This document shows, one piece after another, positions 27,206 to 36,806 of a stretch of DNA of 64,000 nt. Position 1 is the first letter of the stretch. Every line of letters begins with the position of its first letter. The stretch spans positions 44,164 to 108,163 of the forward strand of contig NZ_RYYR01000012.1 of the NCBI RefSeq assembly GCF_003977595.1. Direction: 5' to 3'. A program made the translations under genes and the position numbers. The notes below the pieces were generated by a model. It did not search any database. It was not told the origin of the DNA and was given only the letters and a program-made list of their open reading frames with translations. The DNA is from Lysinibacillus antri (GTDB lineage: Bacteria; Bacillota; Bacilli; Bacillales_A; Planococcaceae).

Positions 27206-28288
27206 TCATTTGCTTCCTGTAAAGTTAATATCTACAACCCATAATTCCGATCTACTACCAATTCTCATTGGTGGTCCCCAAAATCCAAAACCAGAAGAAA
27301 CCAATGCATGCATCGACCCTTTTTCCATATGTCCATAATCAAGCTCAAAAACTTTATTAGTTATATAATTATTTGGCCATAGTTGTCCCAGATGCGTATG
27401 ACCGGATACGTGAAGGTCGACTTGTGCCTGGCTTGGTAGCTCTAAATCATTTGGTGTATGATTCATTACAAGCCATGGCAGCTCTTCATTTTCTGGTTTT
27501 AATTTACCAATTGGCAATCGTTTTTTATTTGTTGAATCTTCTTGCCCCGTTAAGAAAAAACGATTTCCGACTAAAATAGTTTCATCCATTAAGATTTGAA
27601 CATTGGATTCTTTCATCTCTTCAACAAATTCAGGAATTTTACCACCATAATATTCGTGATTTCCAAGCACCCCATAAACACCATATGTAGCTTTTAACTG
27701 TTTCATCACTTCATTCATTCCCTCTTCTACAAACCAAATCGGATCATCATCAACTAGATCACCAACAAGTAAGACTGCATCTGGCTTGGCTTCATTTGAC
27801 AAGTCGACAAATCTTTGTAAATGGTCTTTGTGGGATAAAACACCTAAATGAAAATCTGATGCAACCACAACTCTTAATGGTTCCCCGCTTTTATCAACAG
27901 AAATTTCTAAATTACGCACTACCGGTGAATAGGCATTATATGTACCCCAAGCAAATAAAACGACAAGTAAACCCATTGCAACTGAACCGACGATTGCAAT
28001 ATTTTTTAAAGGTGTAAAAGCAACAAGTAAATTTGTAATGATACATATTATGAGCCCATACTCGAAAAAGAACATCCAATAGTTTCCTATAATCGAGAAT
28101 GGTGAAAGTAAATCATGTATGCGGCCAATGATAAAACCAAATGCGATGAGGAAGAAACCAAGCCAATAAATAATCGGCCAACGAAAAAGATGAATAGATT
28201 CAAGCCATTTTTTCAAGTTCCATCCTAAATAAGCACTCATCGTACTATATAAAAGAATTGCAAAGGTAATTCCAGCTATTCTCCCCAC
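27206..28288 (-). CDS. Membrane metallophosphoesterase (YkuE/YaeI-like)
   Basis: About 360 residues: four or five membrane helices (to about residue 125), then a calcineurin-like phosphoesterase domain with SDFHLG, GDLVDD, GNHEYYGG, NHTP and SGHTHLGQ, giving all metal ligands. Related proteins hydrolyse phospholipids or nucleotide-lipids at the membrane; the substrate here is unknown. The GTG at 28288 is seven bases after AGGAG and is preferred to a TTG six codons upstream. Monocistronic. Confidence 0.85.
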   Translation of the reverse strand: MGRIAGITFAILLYSTMSAYLGWNLKKWLESIHLFRWPIIYWLGFFLIAFGFIIGRIHDLLSPFSIIGNYWMFFFEYGLIICIITNLLVAFTPLKNIAIVGSVAMGLLVVLFAWGTYNAYSPVVRNLEISVDKSGEPLRVVVASDFHLGVLSHKDHLQRFVDLSNEAKPDAVLLVGDLVDDDPIWFVEEGMNEVMKQLKATYGVYGVLGNHEYYGGKIPEFVEEMKESNVQILMDETILVGNRFFLTGQEDSTNKKRLPIGKLKPENEELPWLVMNHTPNDLELPSQAQVDLHVSGHTHLGQLWPNNYITNKVFELDYGHMEKGSMHALVSSGFGFWGPPMRIGSRSELWVVDINFTGSK

Positions 28289-28387
28289 GGTCTCACTCCT
28301 AATCAACTACCTAGGTAAATGAAGATATTAATCTGACAGAAGTATACCATGTCCATAAGGAATGTTCCTATTAAATTGACGTAAAAA

Positions 28388-28424
28388 TGAAGGCACCATC
28401 AGTTGAATTGATGGTACCTTTTCG
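28388..28424 (-). terminator. Terminator of two-component operon
   Basis: AAGGTACCATCA/TGATGGTGCCTT hairpin with A/T flanks just beyond the kinase stop codon. Confidence 0.75.
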
Positions 28425-28426
28425 AA

Positions 28427-30640
28427 TTAATATTCAGCTGGAACTGTTACTGTTACTTTAAATAAATCACCATCTACATCAATTTTTAATCGACCATTGT
28501 GTAAATCAACAATAGATTGCGCAATCGCAAGTCCTAACCCAGAGCCATCTGTATGTCTTGAAGCATCTGCTCGTTTAAAACGCTCTGTAAGCTCTTCTAC
28601 GTTTTCACTCATTTCATACTTTGAAATATTTTTCACTGCAATTTGTGCCTCTGCTCCAACTCGGTTTAGCGTAACATATACACGTGTTCCTTCTAGTGAA
28701 TACTTCAGTGCATTGACGACTAAATTATCGAGTACCCGCCACCATTTTTGTCCATCCACATAAGCATATAGCGGTTCTTCTGGCATTGTGACACGTATTT
28801 CCAAATTTGCATTAGCAAAAGCTTCTTCATGTTCACCGACTGCTTGCTGCATAAGTTGCGTTAAATCGATGCGTTGTTTATTGATTTCGATATTGCCACT
28901 TGCCATTTTTGATACTTCAAATAAATCTTCAATTAACGTTTTTAATCGAGCTGATTTTTTATCTAATACATCAATGTATTTATTACGTTCTTCTTCAGTC
29001 AAATTTGGATTTTTTAATAAATCTGTATACGTAATAATAGAAGTTAAAGGTGTGCGTAAATCATGACTTACATTGGTAATTAGCTCTGTTTTTAAACGCT
29101 CACTTTTCGCTTGTTCCGACATTGATTTTCGAACACCTTCACGTAATTGATTCAAGTTCGCGGCATGCCGAGCAAAAGGTGATTTCCCTTTCCCCTTTAC
29201 TTTAATTTCAGACGTTAAACGCCCTTCTGCCATGTCCTTTGTTTGCTTCATAATACGGTTTAGGTAGCCCATACGTCGAAGGAAGATAATGCCTGCTGGT
29301 AAAGCGATAAAGAAAAATAAAATAATGTAAAGTACGGCTAAATCAGGTTCCCAAGTTGCCCCTACTATGCCAACCCCTGCAAGGAAAGCAATTACTAGTA
29401 TCGCAACGGATTGCAGCCCGATGGGTCGATTTAAAAATAAATCTTGCATTCCATCTGCCAAGCGATAAACAAATGCGGCTTTAAATTCTTTCTTTAGCTT
29501 CTCTTCTGAATTAATAGATTCCCATGTCCAGAATGCACAGTAGATTGTGATGATTGTTGCTACAAACATAAACACAATATAAATTAAAAATTCAACGATC
29601 AGTGATATCCAATTGTTCATTTCATAGTAAACATAGTTGTTCCGAATTTCATTTCCTATTATATCTGACAATCCAAATGCAATGAACGCAGAGATTATAG
29701 TTAGAACAATTCTTATATCAATCGGCCATTTTAAGTAAAGTCCTTTTGCTCTATTAGAACCTTTAAACTGCTCGATAGATGGTTTTGCAATTGTTAGTAA
29801 GCCCACTAATGCTAAAATTCCAGTAGCCCAAATTATATAGAAAATTACCTTTGTTATAGTAAAGGATTGATAGTCGGCACCAAAACTTGTATTGGCAAGC
29901 ATGGACTTCGGTATGCTAATTGTCCCTTCAAATTGAGCATGTTCATCCACATGTACTCCTTCCAATAAAGCGACTCCATTATCATCTCCATATGGATCAA
30001 GGTACATGGATATATCTACATTGAAATACGGTTTTTGATCACCAAATCTTTCTTTAAATATATCGGATGTATTCACTTCCCCAGAGTCAAACTTTTCACC
30101 AGTCTCTATATTTTTTAAGCTATAATTAAAATAGCTAAGTTCATTTAAAAAATTATTTCGACTATCTTTTTCATTTGCTACATAATCATCAATTATTTTT
30201 TCTTTTTGTTGTCTGATTTTCTTTTCCACATGCTCATCATTATTGTAGTTTTCGGTAATGTCTGCGATTTTCGTATCGCGTTCCTCTTCAAGTAACTTCT
30301 TTAATTCCGCATCATTTTGTGCTTCTGCTTCCGTAATGCGATCACTGTATTGCCATCTAATGTTTTCAATTTGTTCCGTCAACGTACCATAGTAATTACG
30401 ATGGTGTTCGATTTCCTCTTGTGAAACTTTAATATTTTTCTTTGCTTCCTCTGCATCAAAAGGTACTAAAACATATCGACCTAACTGATCCTTGAAATTC
30501 TCAACATTTATACGGAACTGGTCTGAACCAAAGAATGATTTTCCGATATAATTATGACCATGATTGATTAAAAGCGATACTGCAAAAACTACCCATGTAA
30601 TTAGAAAAAGAGAGAGGAGTAATTTACCTTGTCGTTTCAT
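28427..30640 (-). CDS. Sensor histidine kinase with large extracytoplasmic coiled coil
   Basis: About 737 residues. A first membrane helix (about 8-28) is followed by an extracytoplasmic, charged, partly coiled-coil region (about 30-250), several membrane helices (about 265-460), a HAMP-like segment, HisKA with the phospho-acceptor His in NVSHDLRTPLTSI and an HATPase domain with GSGLGLAIAQSIVDLH. The sensed signal is unknown. GAGGGGG lies nine bases before the chosen ATG (30640); an ATG six codons upstream overlaps the stop of a small upstream ORF. It is co-transcribed with the OmpR-type regulator. Confidence 0.87.
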   Translation of the reverse strand: MKRQGKLLLSLFLITWVVFAVSLLINHGHNYIGKSFFGSDQFRINVENFKDQLGRYVLVPFDAEEAKKNIKVSQEEIEHHRNYYGTLTEQIENIRWQYSDRITEAEAQNDAELKKLLEEERDTKIADITENYNNDEHVEKKIRQQKEKIIDDYVANEKDSRNNFLNELSYFNYSLKNIETGEKFDSGEVNTSDIFKERFGDQKPYFNVDISMYLDPYGDDNGVALLEGVHVDEHAQFEGTISIPKSMLANTSFGADYQSFTITKVIFYIIWATGILALVGLLTIAKPSIEQFKGSNRAKGLYLKWPIDIRIVLTIISAFIAFGLSDIIGNEIRNNYVYYEMNNWISLIVEFLIYIVFMFVATIITIYCAFWTWESINSEEKLKKEFKAAFVYRLADGMQDLFLNRPIGLQSVAILVIAFLAGVGIVGATWEPDLAVLYIILFFFIALPAGIIFLRRMGYLNRIMKQTKDMAEGRLTSEIKVKGKGKSPFARHAANLNQLREGVRKSMSEQAKSERLKTELITNVSHDLRTPLTSIITYTDLLKNPNLTEEERNKYIDVLDKKSARLKTLIEDLFEVSKMASGNIEINKQRIDLTQLMQQAVGEHEEAFANANLEIRVTMPEEPLYAYVDGQKWWRVLDNLVVNALKYSLEGTRVYVTLNRVGAEAQIAVKNISKYEMSENVEELTERFKRADASRHTDGSGLGLAIAQSIVDLHNGRLKIDVDGDLFKVTVTVPAEY

Positions 30641-30654
30641 ATTCTTTTGCCCCC

Positions 30655-30798
30655 TCATAATAGCCTTATAAATAATTGAATTGCTTCATCGTAATGCGTG
30701 CTAACATATTGCCAAGCCGCCATTCCAATATAGCCCATGCCAATAACACTTGCTATAAGACAAGTAACGGTAATGCTTGTCTCAAGTCTATTTTTCAA
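30655..30798 (-). CDS. Small single-pass membrane protein between regulator and kinase
   Basis: An open frame of 47 codons from TTG (30798) inside the end of the response regulator to TGA (30657-30655), which overlaps the first possible ATG of the kinase as ATGA. The product has a basic start (MKNRLE), one strong hydrophobic segment (about 8-28: ITVTCLIASVIGMGYIGMAA) and a short amphipathic tail. It fills nearly all of the 130-base gap between the two genes. The ribosome binding site is weak, so translation would depend on coupling. I do not recognise a family; it may modulate the kinase. Confidence 0.5.
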   Translation of the reverse strand: MKNRLETSITVTCLIASVIGMGYIGMAAWQYVSTHYDEAIQLFIRLL

Positions 30799-31483
30799 TT
30801 TTGTAGCCAATGCCCCACACAACCTTTAAAAACCTTGGATTTTTCGGATCAGCTTCGATTTTTTCACGGATTTTTCGAATATGAACCGCCACAACATTTT
30901 CTGCATTATATGCTTCTTCATTCCATACAAGCTCGTATATTTCTCGAATCGAAAAGACACGCCCTGCATTTTTTAAAAGTAACTCTGTAATTTTGTACTC
31001 AATCGGCGTCAATTTCACCAGCTCCCCATCAAGGCGAACCTCTTTCGCTTCCATATCAATAGATAGTCCATTTACTTCAACTTTCGCTTGAGTTTGTCCA
31101 TGATAATTCCCTAGTTGAACATAACGTCGTAATTGCGATTTTACCCGTGCTAGTAACTCTAACGGATGGAATGGCTTTGTCACATAGTCATCCGCTCCCA
31201 CTGACAGACCATGAATTTTATCGGTATCTTCTGCCTTTGCACTAAGCATGATGATTGGAATATTTCGTTCTGCACGTATTTTAAAAGTCGCTGTAATTCC
31301 GTCCATATTCGGCATCATAATATCTAAAATGATTAAATGTACTACATTTTCTTCTAATAGGTTCAGCGCCTCCAAGCCATCTGCCGCTTTTAACACATTG
31401 TACCCTTCGTTTTTCAAGTAAATTTCGATCCCATCACGAATGTCCTGATCATCATCTGTAACGAGCACCGTTAATTTCTCCAC
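30788..31483 (-). CDS. OmpR/PhoB-family response regulator
   Basis: About 231 residues. The receiver domain has acidic pocket DDD (near residue 10), phospho-acceptor Asp in LIILDIMMP and Lys in VTKPFHPLELLARV. A C-terminal winged helix contains LTPIEYKITELLL and VAVHIRKIREKIE and ends in VVWGIGYKIEK. It is first in the operon, upstream of a 47-codon ORF and the kinase. The GTG at 31483 follows AGGTGAG at six bases; a second GTG lies three codons upstream. Confidence 0.92.
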   Translation of the reverse strand: MEKLTVLVTDDDQDIRDGIEIYLKNEGYNVLKAADGLEALNLLEENVVHLIILDIMMPNMDGITATFKIRAERNIPIIMLSAKAEDTDKIHGLSVGADDYVTKPFHPLELLARVKSQLRRYVQLGNYHGQTQAKVEVNGLSIDMEAKEVRLDGELVKLTPIEYKITELLLKNAGRVFSIREIYELVWNEEAYNAENVVAVHIRKIREKIEADPKNPRFLKVVWGIGYKIEK

Positions 31484-31654
31484 TGTCCTCACCTCGTCTC
31501 TTTTTCTTATGGTCTAATCATACGATTTGAATCTTAACTTCTAGTGACCATAATTCTGAAGAAATTCTTAAGATTAATTGTTCATTTCTTTAGACATAAT
31601 TCCAGTTAAATTGTGTGTGCAAATTAGCGATTTAAAAAAATCACTTCAGTAAGA

Positions 31655-31686
31655 AAGGACATGCGATTAAACGGCATGTCCTTATG
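31655..31686 (-). terminator. Terminator of EamA gene
   Basis: AAGGACATGC/GCATGTCCTT perfect ten-base stem, followed on the minus strand by TTCTTACT. It lies directly after the stop at 31688. Confidence 0.75.
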
Positions 31687-31687
31687 T

Positions 31688-32590
31688 CTAATTAAACGTT
31701 TTTAAATCATCATCGGTAGTTAGTTGTACAGATGCAGATTTTCGACTTCCTAAAGTTAACACAACAATTCCACCTAGAAGCATGACAACGCCGATCCAAG
31801 AAGTTGGACTTAAATATTCACCAACTAAGAAGACTCCTAAAAGAGCTGCTGTTAATGGCTCGGCTAGGGATAATGTTACCGCAGAGGATGAGCTAATCTT
31901 TTCTAATCCTGCTAAAAATAATACATAGGCTAAACTGGTTGCAGCTAACCCCATGAAAATCATTGGCCATAAGTTTTGATTTGTAAACATCCAGGAGACG
32001 CCATCTCCTGAGAAAGGTAATAACATCACAGCACAAATCGAAAACGTCATCGCTACAGCAGGTAAAGTATCTTCATTCTCCGTTAATTGTTTACTACAGT
32101 TTGTATAAACCGCAAACATAAAGCCAGCACATAAAGCTAATAGTACTCCGACTGGGTGAACTGTTGCCTCGCCCCGATTGACAAATAATAAGATACATCC
32201 TAGAATAGCGAGCCCCGTTGCAATTCCCCATATACGATTAGGCCTACGCTTCCAAATGAACCATTCCACAATCCCAGAGAATACTGGAGAGCTTCCAATT
32301 GTGACGACCGTTCCAACTGCTACCCCTGTAAATCGGACAGAGGTGAAAAATAAGCATTGGAATAAGGCAATGGTTAACGCTGCTAGAATCGTCCATTTCC
32401 ACGACCATGTCTTAAAGTTAATTTTACGCAAGACAAGGGCAGCAATTAGCAATATTCCTCCTCCAATAGCAGAGCGTACCCCAGCAACCGCAATTGGTGA
32501 AATCCCTTCTTGTAAAAAGGTTTGTGTAGTCCCCACCGTTCCCCAAAGCATTGCGGCTAGTAATACAAAGATATATGGCAGTAAATTCAA
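31688..32590 (-). CDS. EamA/DMT family transporter
   Basis: A 300-residue protein with ten membrane helices in two EamA repeats; the N-terminal one has MLWGTVGTTQTFL and the second GLAATSLAYVLFLAGLEKI. It resembles the RhtA/YdcZ-type exporters of small metabolites; substrate unknown. The TTG start lies eight bases after AAGGAG. Single gene. Confidence 0.85.
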   Translation of the reverse strand: MNLLPYIFVLLAAMLWGTVGTTQTFLQEGISPIAVAGVRSAIGGGILLIAALVLRKINFKTWSWKWTILAALTIALFQCLFFTSVRFTGVAVGTVVTIGSSPVFSGIVEWFIWKRRPNRIWGIATGLAILGCILLFVNRGEATVHPVGVLLALCAGFMFAVYTNCSKQLTENEDTLPAVAMTFSICAVMLLPFSGDGVSWMFTNQNLWPMIFMGLAATSLAYVLFLAGLEKISSSSAVTLSLAEPLTAALLGVFLVGEYLSPTSWIGVVMLLGGIVVLTLGSRKSASVQLTTDDDLKTFN

Positions 32591-33020
32591 TACTTCAACT
32601 CCTTATAAAAGGTTAATTGATTTTCTAGCAATCTCTTATTTCCCATTTAGTTGTTGTTAAATTATACCAAAGTAATTCTATAAATCAATTAACTAACTGT
32701 TTATTTATATTGTATAACATTTAAATTCTCTATTTATTATCGACTAATATCATTTTGCTATTTCGATATTGTTTTACTAACTCAAAATCTATCGAATTAT
32801 TTTCCTGAAATGTAAAAATGTTACCAAAACATACGAATTTGCAATAAAACAGTGCTTTATGTTTGTATTATTCTATTATTCCATTTAATATATCGATATA
32901 GTAGTTGAAGACAAACTTAATTAGACATTTACATATACCTAATTTTCACGTTGATTATGTTTGCGTGAATCACTATTGTGTAAGCGTTTTCGCTATTACT
33001 ATTTTATAGGGGGAATCATC
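32591..33020. other. Intergenic region between divergent genes
   Basis: 430 AT-rich bases between the EamA gene (leftward) and aldA (rightward). Apart from the putative cre site near 32979 and the aldA ribosome binding site, I see no conserved RNA or small gene. Confidence 0.5.
32979..32992 (+). promoter_or_regulatory. Possible CcpA (cre) site upstream of aldA
   Basis: TGTAAGCGTTTTCG matches the cre consensus TGWAARCGYTWNCW except for the last base. It lies about 30 bases before the aldA start, a position that would give catabolite repression of aldehyde oxidation. A single-site match by eye only. Confidence 0.45.
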
Positions 33021-34541
33021 ATGATTTATGCAAATCCTAATACAGATGGAGCAGTTATTAATTTCAAAGAAAAGTATGATAACTTTATCGGCGGCGAATG
33101 GGTTGCTCCAGTTAAAGGGCAATATTTCGAAAATAAAACACCTGTAACAGGTGAAGTATTTACAAAAGCTGCTCGTTCTACAGTAGAAGATATTGAACTT
33201 GCTTTAGATGCAGCACATGCAGCAAAAAGCGCTTGGGGAAAAACATCTACAACAGAACGTTCTATTATATTAAATAAAATTGCAGATCGTTTAGAAGAAA
33301 ATTTAGAAGTACTAGCAGTAGCTGAAACTTGGGATAACGGTAAAGCAGTACGCGAAACGTTAAATGCTGATATTCCATTAGCAATTGATCACTTCCGTTA
33401 CTTTGCAGGCGTAATCCGCGCACAAGAAGGACGTACGACGCAATTAGATAACGACACAGTAGCTTACCATTTCCAAGAGCCACTAGGTGTTGTTGGTCAA
33501 ATTATTCCTTGGAACTTCCCTATTCTTATGGCGACATGGAAAATTGCTCCAGCTTTAGCTGCGGGTAACTGTATCGTATTAAAACCAGCTGAACAAACTC
33601 CTGTTTCAATCATGGTCTTAATTGAATTGATTCAAGACTTACTTCCAGCAGGTGTACTAAACGTTGTGAACGGTTTTGGGATCGAAGTAGGTAAACCGCT
33701 TGCTACGAACCCAAGAATTGCTAAAATTGCATTTACTGGTTCAACAGCAGTTGGTCGCCAAATTATGCAATATGCAACGGAAAACATCATTCCTGTAACA
33801 CTTGAGCTTGGTGGTAAATCACCAAACGTATTCTTTGAAGACATTATGGATCAAGATGATGAGTTCTTAGATAAAGCAATTGAAGGTTTAGTAATGTTCG
33901 CATTAAACAATGGCGAAATTTGTACTTGTCCATCTCGTGCTTTAGTTCAAGAATCAATCTATGACAAATTTATGGAACGCGCATTAGAACGTGTGAAAGC
34001 AATTAAAGTTGGTAACCCACTAGATACAGAAGTGATGATGGGCGCTCAAGCCTCTAACCAACAAAAAGAAAAAATCCTTTCTTATATCCAACTTGGGAAA
34101 GAAGAAGGCGCTGAATTACTCGTTGGTGGTGACGTAAACCATCTTGGTGGAGATCTTGAAACAGGAAACTACATCCAACCAACAGTATTCAAAGGTCACA
34201 ACAAAATGCGTATCTTCCAAGAAGAAATTTTTGGACCAGTTCTTTCAGTTACAACATTCAAAGACTTTGATGAAGCAATCGAAATTGCAAACGATACACT
34301 TTACGGTTTAGGTGCTGGTGTATGGTCACGTAGCGGAGACATCGCTTACCGTGCAGGTCGTGCGATCGAAGCTGGACGCGTTTGGACAAACACATATCAT
34401 AAATATCCAGCAGGTGCGGCATTTGGTGGATTCAAAATGTCAGGTATTGGTCGTGAAAACCATGCTATGATGTTAGATCACTATTCACAAACAAAATGTT
34501 TATTAGTAAGTTACGATAGAAAACCTCAAGGATTCTTCTAA
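33021..34541 (+). CDS. aldA: Aldehyde dehydrogenase, AldA/AcoD/ExaC type
   Basis: NAD-dependent aldehyde dehydrogenase of 506 residues. Motifs include [15 protein letters not shown], catalytic Glu in LELGGKSP and catalytic Cys in GEICTCPSR, a two-cysteine active site typical of the acetaldehyde dehydrogenase II group. The ATG at 33021 follows AGGGGGAA; the frame extends 20 codons upstream without support. The DUF779 gene follows after 17 bases, the usual partner of this type. Likely oxidises acetaldehyde or other short aldehydes in the cytoplasm. Confidence 0.9.
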   Translation: MIYANPNTDGAVINFKEKYDNFIGGEWVAPVKGQYFENKTPVTGEVFTKAARSTVEDIELALDAAHAAKSAWGKTSTTERSIILNKIADRLEENLEVLAVAETWDNGKAVRETLNADIPLAIDHFRYFAGVIRAQEGRTTQLDNDTVAYHFQEPLGVVGQIIPWNFPILMATWKIAPALAAGNCIVLKPAEQTPVSIMVLIELIQDLLPAGVLNVVNGFGIEVGKPLATNPRIAKIAFTGSTAVGRQIMQYATENIIPVTLELGGKSPNVFFEDIMDQDDEFLDKAIEGLVMFALNNGEICTCPSRALVQESIYDKFMERALERVKAIKVGNPLDTEVMMGAQASNQQKEKILSYIQLGKEEGAELLVGGDVNHLGGDLETGNYIQPTVFKGHNKMRIFQEEIFGPVLSVTTFKDFDEAIEIANDTLYGLGAGVWSRSGDIAYRAGRAIEAGRVWTNTYHKYPAGAAFGGFKMSGIGRENHAMMLDHYSQTKCLLVSYDRKPQGFF

Positions 34542-34558
34542 ATCGGTAGGTGTATAAT

Positions 34559-34885
34559 ATGGTAGAACGTGTTACGGCAACAGAAGATGCCCTTTCATTA
34601 ATAGAGTCTTTAAAAGAGAAACATGGTTCTATTATGTTTTATCAATCAGGTGGTTGTTGTGATGGCTCCTCACCTATGTGTTATCGTGAAGGCGATTTTC
34701 GTTTAGGCGATGCTGATCTATTGCTTGGATCTATCGGAAACGTCCCCTTCTATATGCATAAGAGTCAGTATGAATATTGGAAGCATACACAACTAATCAT
34801 CGATGCCATTCCAGGAGAAGGACCTCCCTTCTCACTAGATAGTTTAGAAGTGACACATTTTATTACGAAGTCTAAACTTTTATAA
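34559..34885 (+). CDS. DUF779 family protein
   Basis: A 108-residue soluble protein with QSGGCCDGSSPMCY, the Cys-rich DUF779 signature, and GEGPPFSLDSLE at the end. Genes of this family nearly always follow AldA/ExaC-type aldehyde dehydrogenases, as here; the role is unknown. The ATG at 34559 has TAGGTG at eight bases; a GTG three codons upstream overlaps it. Confidence 0.85.
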   Translation: MVERVTATEDALSLIESLKEKHGSIMFYQSGGCCDGSSPMCYREGDFRLGDADLLLGSIGNVPFYMHKSQYEYWKHTQLIIDAIPGEGPPFSLDSLEVTHFITKSKLL

Positions 34886-34891
34886 TTGCTC

Positions 34892-34925
34892 GGAGCGCCC
34901 TAATTTAAATTGGGGTGCTCTTTTC
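34892..34925 (+). terminator. Terminator of aldA-DUF779 operon
   Basis: GAGCGCCC pairs with GGGGTGCTC (one G-T pair) around an AT-rich loop, followed by TTTTCATTTT. Confidence 0.75.
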
Positions 34926-34996
34926 ATTTTCTAAGTATAGTGAATTAGACGATAATTCATTATAATGAAAACTTAAGGAAATGGAGGTCTTCATAC

Positions 34997-35227
34997 ATGT
35001 ATAAAACTGTTGAGGAAACAGCCAAAGATATTTCAATGCCAGAAGAACAAGTACTGCGTTACATTTATGCTGGCCGTATTAAAGCTGTATATGATGGAAA
35101 ACAATATTTAGTGAATAGCGATCAATTTGACACGTATCATGAGCAATTAGAACGTATTAAAGAGGAAATTGAAATATGGCGAAATACACCAATCCCCGAG
35201 GATATTGATGTGAAGGATGAGGATTAG
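34997..35227 (+). CDS. Excisionase/MerR-like helix-turn-helix protein
   Basis: A 76-residue protein. The N-terminal 45 residues (VEETAKDISMPEEQVLRYIY, then AGRIKAVYDGKQYLVNSDQF) have the winged-helix pattern of excisionase-family DNA-binding domains. An acidic helix follows. No integrase or phage gene is near, so it is more likely a small regulator than a recombination factor. Strong ribosome binding site ATGGAGG before ATG. Confidence 0.7.
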   Translation: MYKTVEETAKDISMPEEQVLRYIYAGRIKAVYDGKQYLVNSDQFDTYHEQLERIKEEIEIWRNTPIPEDIDVKDED

Positions 35228-35298
35228 CTTTTCCTATGAAGTATTTTAGAATTTCGCACATAATCTCTCAAAATCCGCACATAAAAATCTTTCTATCA

Positions 35299-35346
35299 AA
35301 AAACCATCCCGAAGCTTGTGAGAACAATCACTTCAAGATGGTTTTC
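35299..35346 (-). terminator. Terminator of hom
   Basis: On the minus strand GAAAACCATC..GAAG pairs with CTTC..GATGGTTT around a 15-base loop and runs into T-rich sequence. It ends just before the hom stop codon at 35348. Confidence 0.65.
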
Positions 35347-35347
35347 T

Positions 35348-36334
35348 TTAAATTGTTACGACAAAGCCTGCACGCTTGCCAATAATTTCTGCATAATCTT
35401 CCACCATTACACTCGCAGTTGGGTACATTCCTGCACCTGGTCCAATAAGTGTTAATGTGCCGATATAATTTGTTTCCATCGTCACTGCATTAAATACATC
35501 GTCAATCGGATATAATGGATGCTCTTTATCTACTAGCATTGGTCCAACTTTTGCACAAATTGTTCCATCTGCATGACGTTCTACCTCAGCAACATGGCGA
35601 TAACGCAACCCATTTTCCGTTGCTTCTTTCACTTGCTCTAGGGAGATGTTATCAATACCAATTACTTCAACGTCTGCCCAATTCGGTTGTTCACCAAAGG
35701 CTAAAGCAGATAAAATCATTAGTTTTTTGAAAGCATCTTGACCAGATACGTCGTTATACGGATCAGCTTCTGCGTACCCTAAATTTTGCGCCTCTCTTAA
35801 CGCTTCATCAAAAGACCAGTTTTCTGCACGCATTTTTGTTAAAATATAATTAGATGTACCATTTAATATCCCTTGAATTCTAGTAACATCATTCACTAGT
35901 AAAATATTTTTCATTGTTTTAATAACAGGAACTCCGCCAGCAGTTGTTGCTTCATAGCCAACAAATACACCGTTTCGTTTAGCAAGTTCTTGTAATTCTA
36001 GTCCACGTTTAGCGAACATCACTTTATTTGCAGTTACAACATGACATTTATTTTCTACTGCTTTTTTCAAGTATGTGAAAGTAGGCTCTTCGTTAACAAT
36101 AGCTTCAAAGACAACTTGAATACCTTTAACAGATAGAACATCGTCAATACTATCTGTTAGTAGATGCGCCGTACCTGGTACACGCTCTCTCGTTGTATCA
36201 CGCACTAAGATCTTTGCCACTTCTAATTCTAATCCTAATTTTTCGCGAAGTTCTTCACGTTTTTCATTTAATATATGATAAATCCCTTGTCCTACTGTGC
36301 CAAAACCTAAGATGGCCGCCTTTATTGTTGCCAT
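35348..36334 (-). CDS. hom: Homoserine dehydrogenase, short form without ACT domain
   Basis: The 328-residue protein has an N-terminal NAD(P)-binding motif GFGTVGQG, TANKVMFAKRG, EATTAGGVPVI and the family signature GILNGTSNYILTKM. It reduces aspartate semialdehyde to homoserine on the way to threonine and methionine. It stops after the catalytic domain, about 100 residues short of B. subtilis Hom, and so lacks the C-terminal ACT regulatory domain. It stands alone rather than in a hom-thrC-thrB operon. ATG after GATGGAGG. Confidence 0.9.
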   Translation of the reverse strand: MATIKAAILGFGTVGQGIYHILNEKREELREKLGLELEVAKILVRDTTRERVPGTAHLLTDSIDDVLSVKGIQVVFEAIVNEEPTFTYLKKAVENKCHVVTANKVMFAKRGLELQELAKRNGVFVGYEATTAGGVPVIKTMKNILLVNDVTRIQGILNGTSNYILTKMRAENWSFDEALREAQNLGYAEADPYNDVSGQDAFKKLMILSALAFGEQPNWADVEVIGIDNISLEQVKEATENGLRYRHVAEVERHADGTICAKVGPMLVDKEHPLYPIDDVFNAVTMETNYIGTLTLIGPGAGMYPTASVMVEDYAEIIGKRAGFVVTI

Positions 36335-36539
36335 TTCCTATTCGCCTCCATCATCACTAAAACGCTCTTTTAAGCCTGTTATTTTATATATTAACGTTTA
36401 TTTTCATCTATTTAATATTACTGAAGGATATAACAAATAATTCTAAAAATTTAACATAATAGAATTTTATCGTATATTCTCAAGGAACTCAAGGGAATTC
36501 TTCTCAAGATGGACATTTGTTTTCTCAAGAAGGTCATCA

Positions 36540-36655
36540 GAAAAGCGTAAGCGCCCTCGCTCAGCCCCGAAAGAAACTGGAAACTCCTGCCAAGCATGCT
36601 TGCATGCGTAGGAGGAAGTTGAAGTTTCCGAGGGGCTAGGGTGCTGAAGCTAGAC
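36540..36655. repeat. GC-rich palindromic intergenic repeat
   Basis: A nested imperfect inverted repeat: AGCGCCCT..AGCCCC pairs with GGGGCT..GGTGCT; inside it AAACT..ACTCCT pairs with AGGAGGAAGTT, and at the centre GCATGC repeats. The composition is far richer in GC than the flanks. It resembles the AGCGCC-TCAGCCCC class of dispersed repeats known to me from Bacillaceae. Only one full copy is in the window. Confidence 0.7.
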
Positions 36656-36767
36656 ACTGTTCCAAGTCCAAAGTTTTATACTTTCTTTACTTTAAAAAGT
36701 TTCTTATCTTACATCTTTTTGCACTAAACGGTTCTAGTTTCCCCCATAAAACTCGCCTGTTAAACAA

Positions 36768-36806
36768 AAAAACTGCCTAAAAGTGAATCACCCTTTTAGA
36801 CAGAAG
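36768..36806 (-). terminator. Terminator of Panacea-domain gene
   Basis: CTGTCTAAAAG pairs with CTTTTAGGCAG on the minus strand, followed by seven T, 20 bases after the stop codon. Confidence 0.85.

Noticed and set aside
34997..35227. Prophage or integrative element marked by an excisionase-like protein
   Set aside because: No integrase, phage gene or attachment repeat lies in the surroundings; flanking genes are housekeeping.
36451..36657. 68-codon minus-strand ORF upstream of hom
   Set aside because: It reads straight through the palindromic repeat and has no ribosome binding site or family resemblance.
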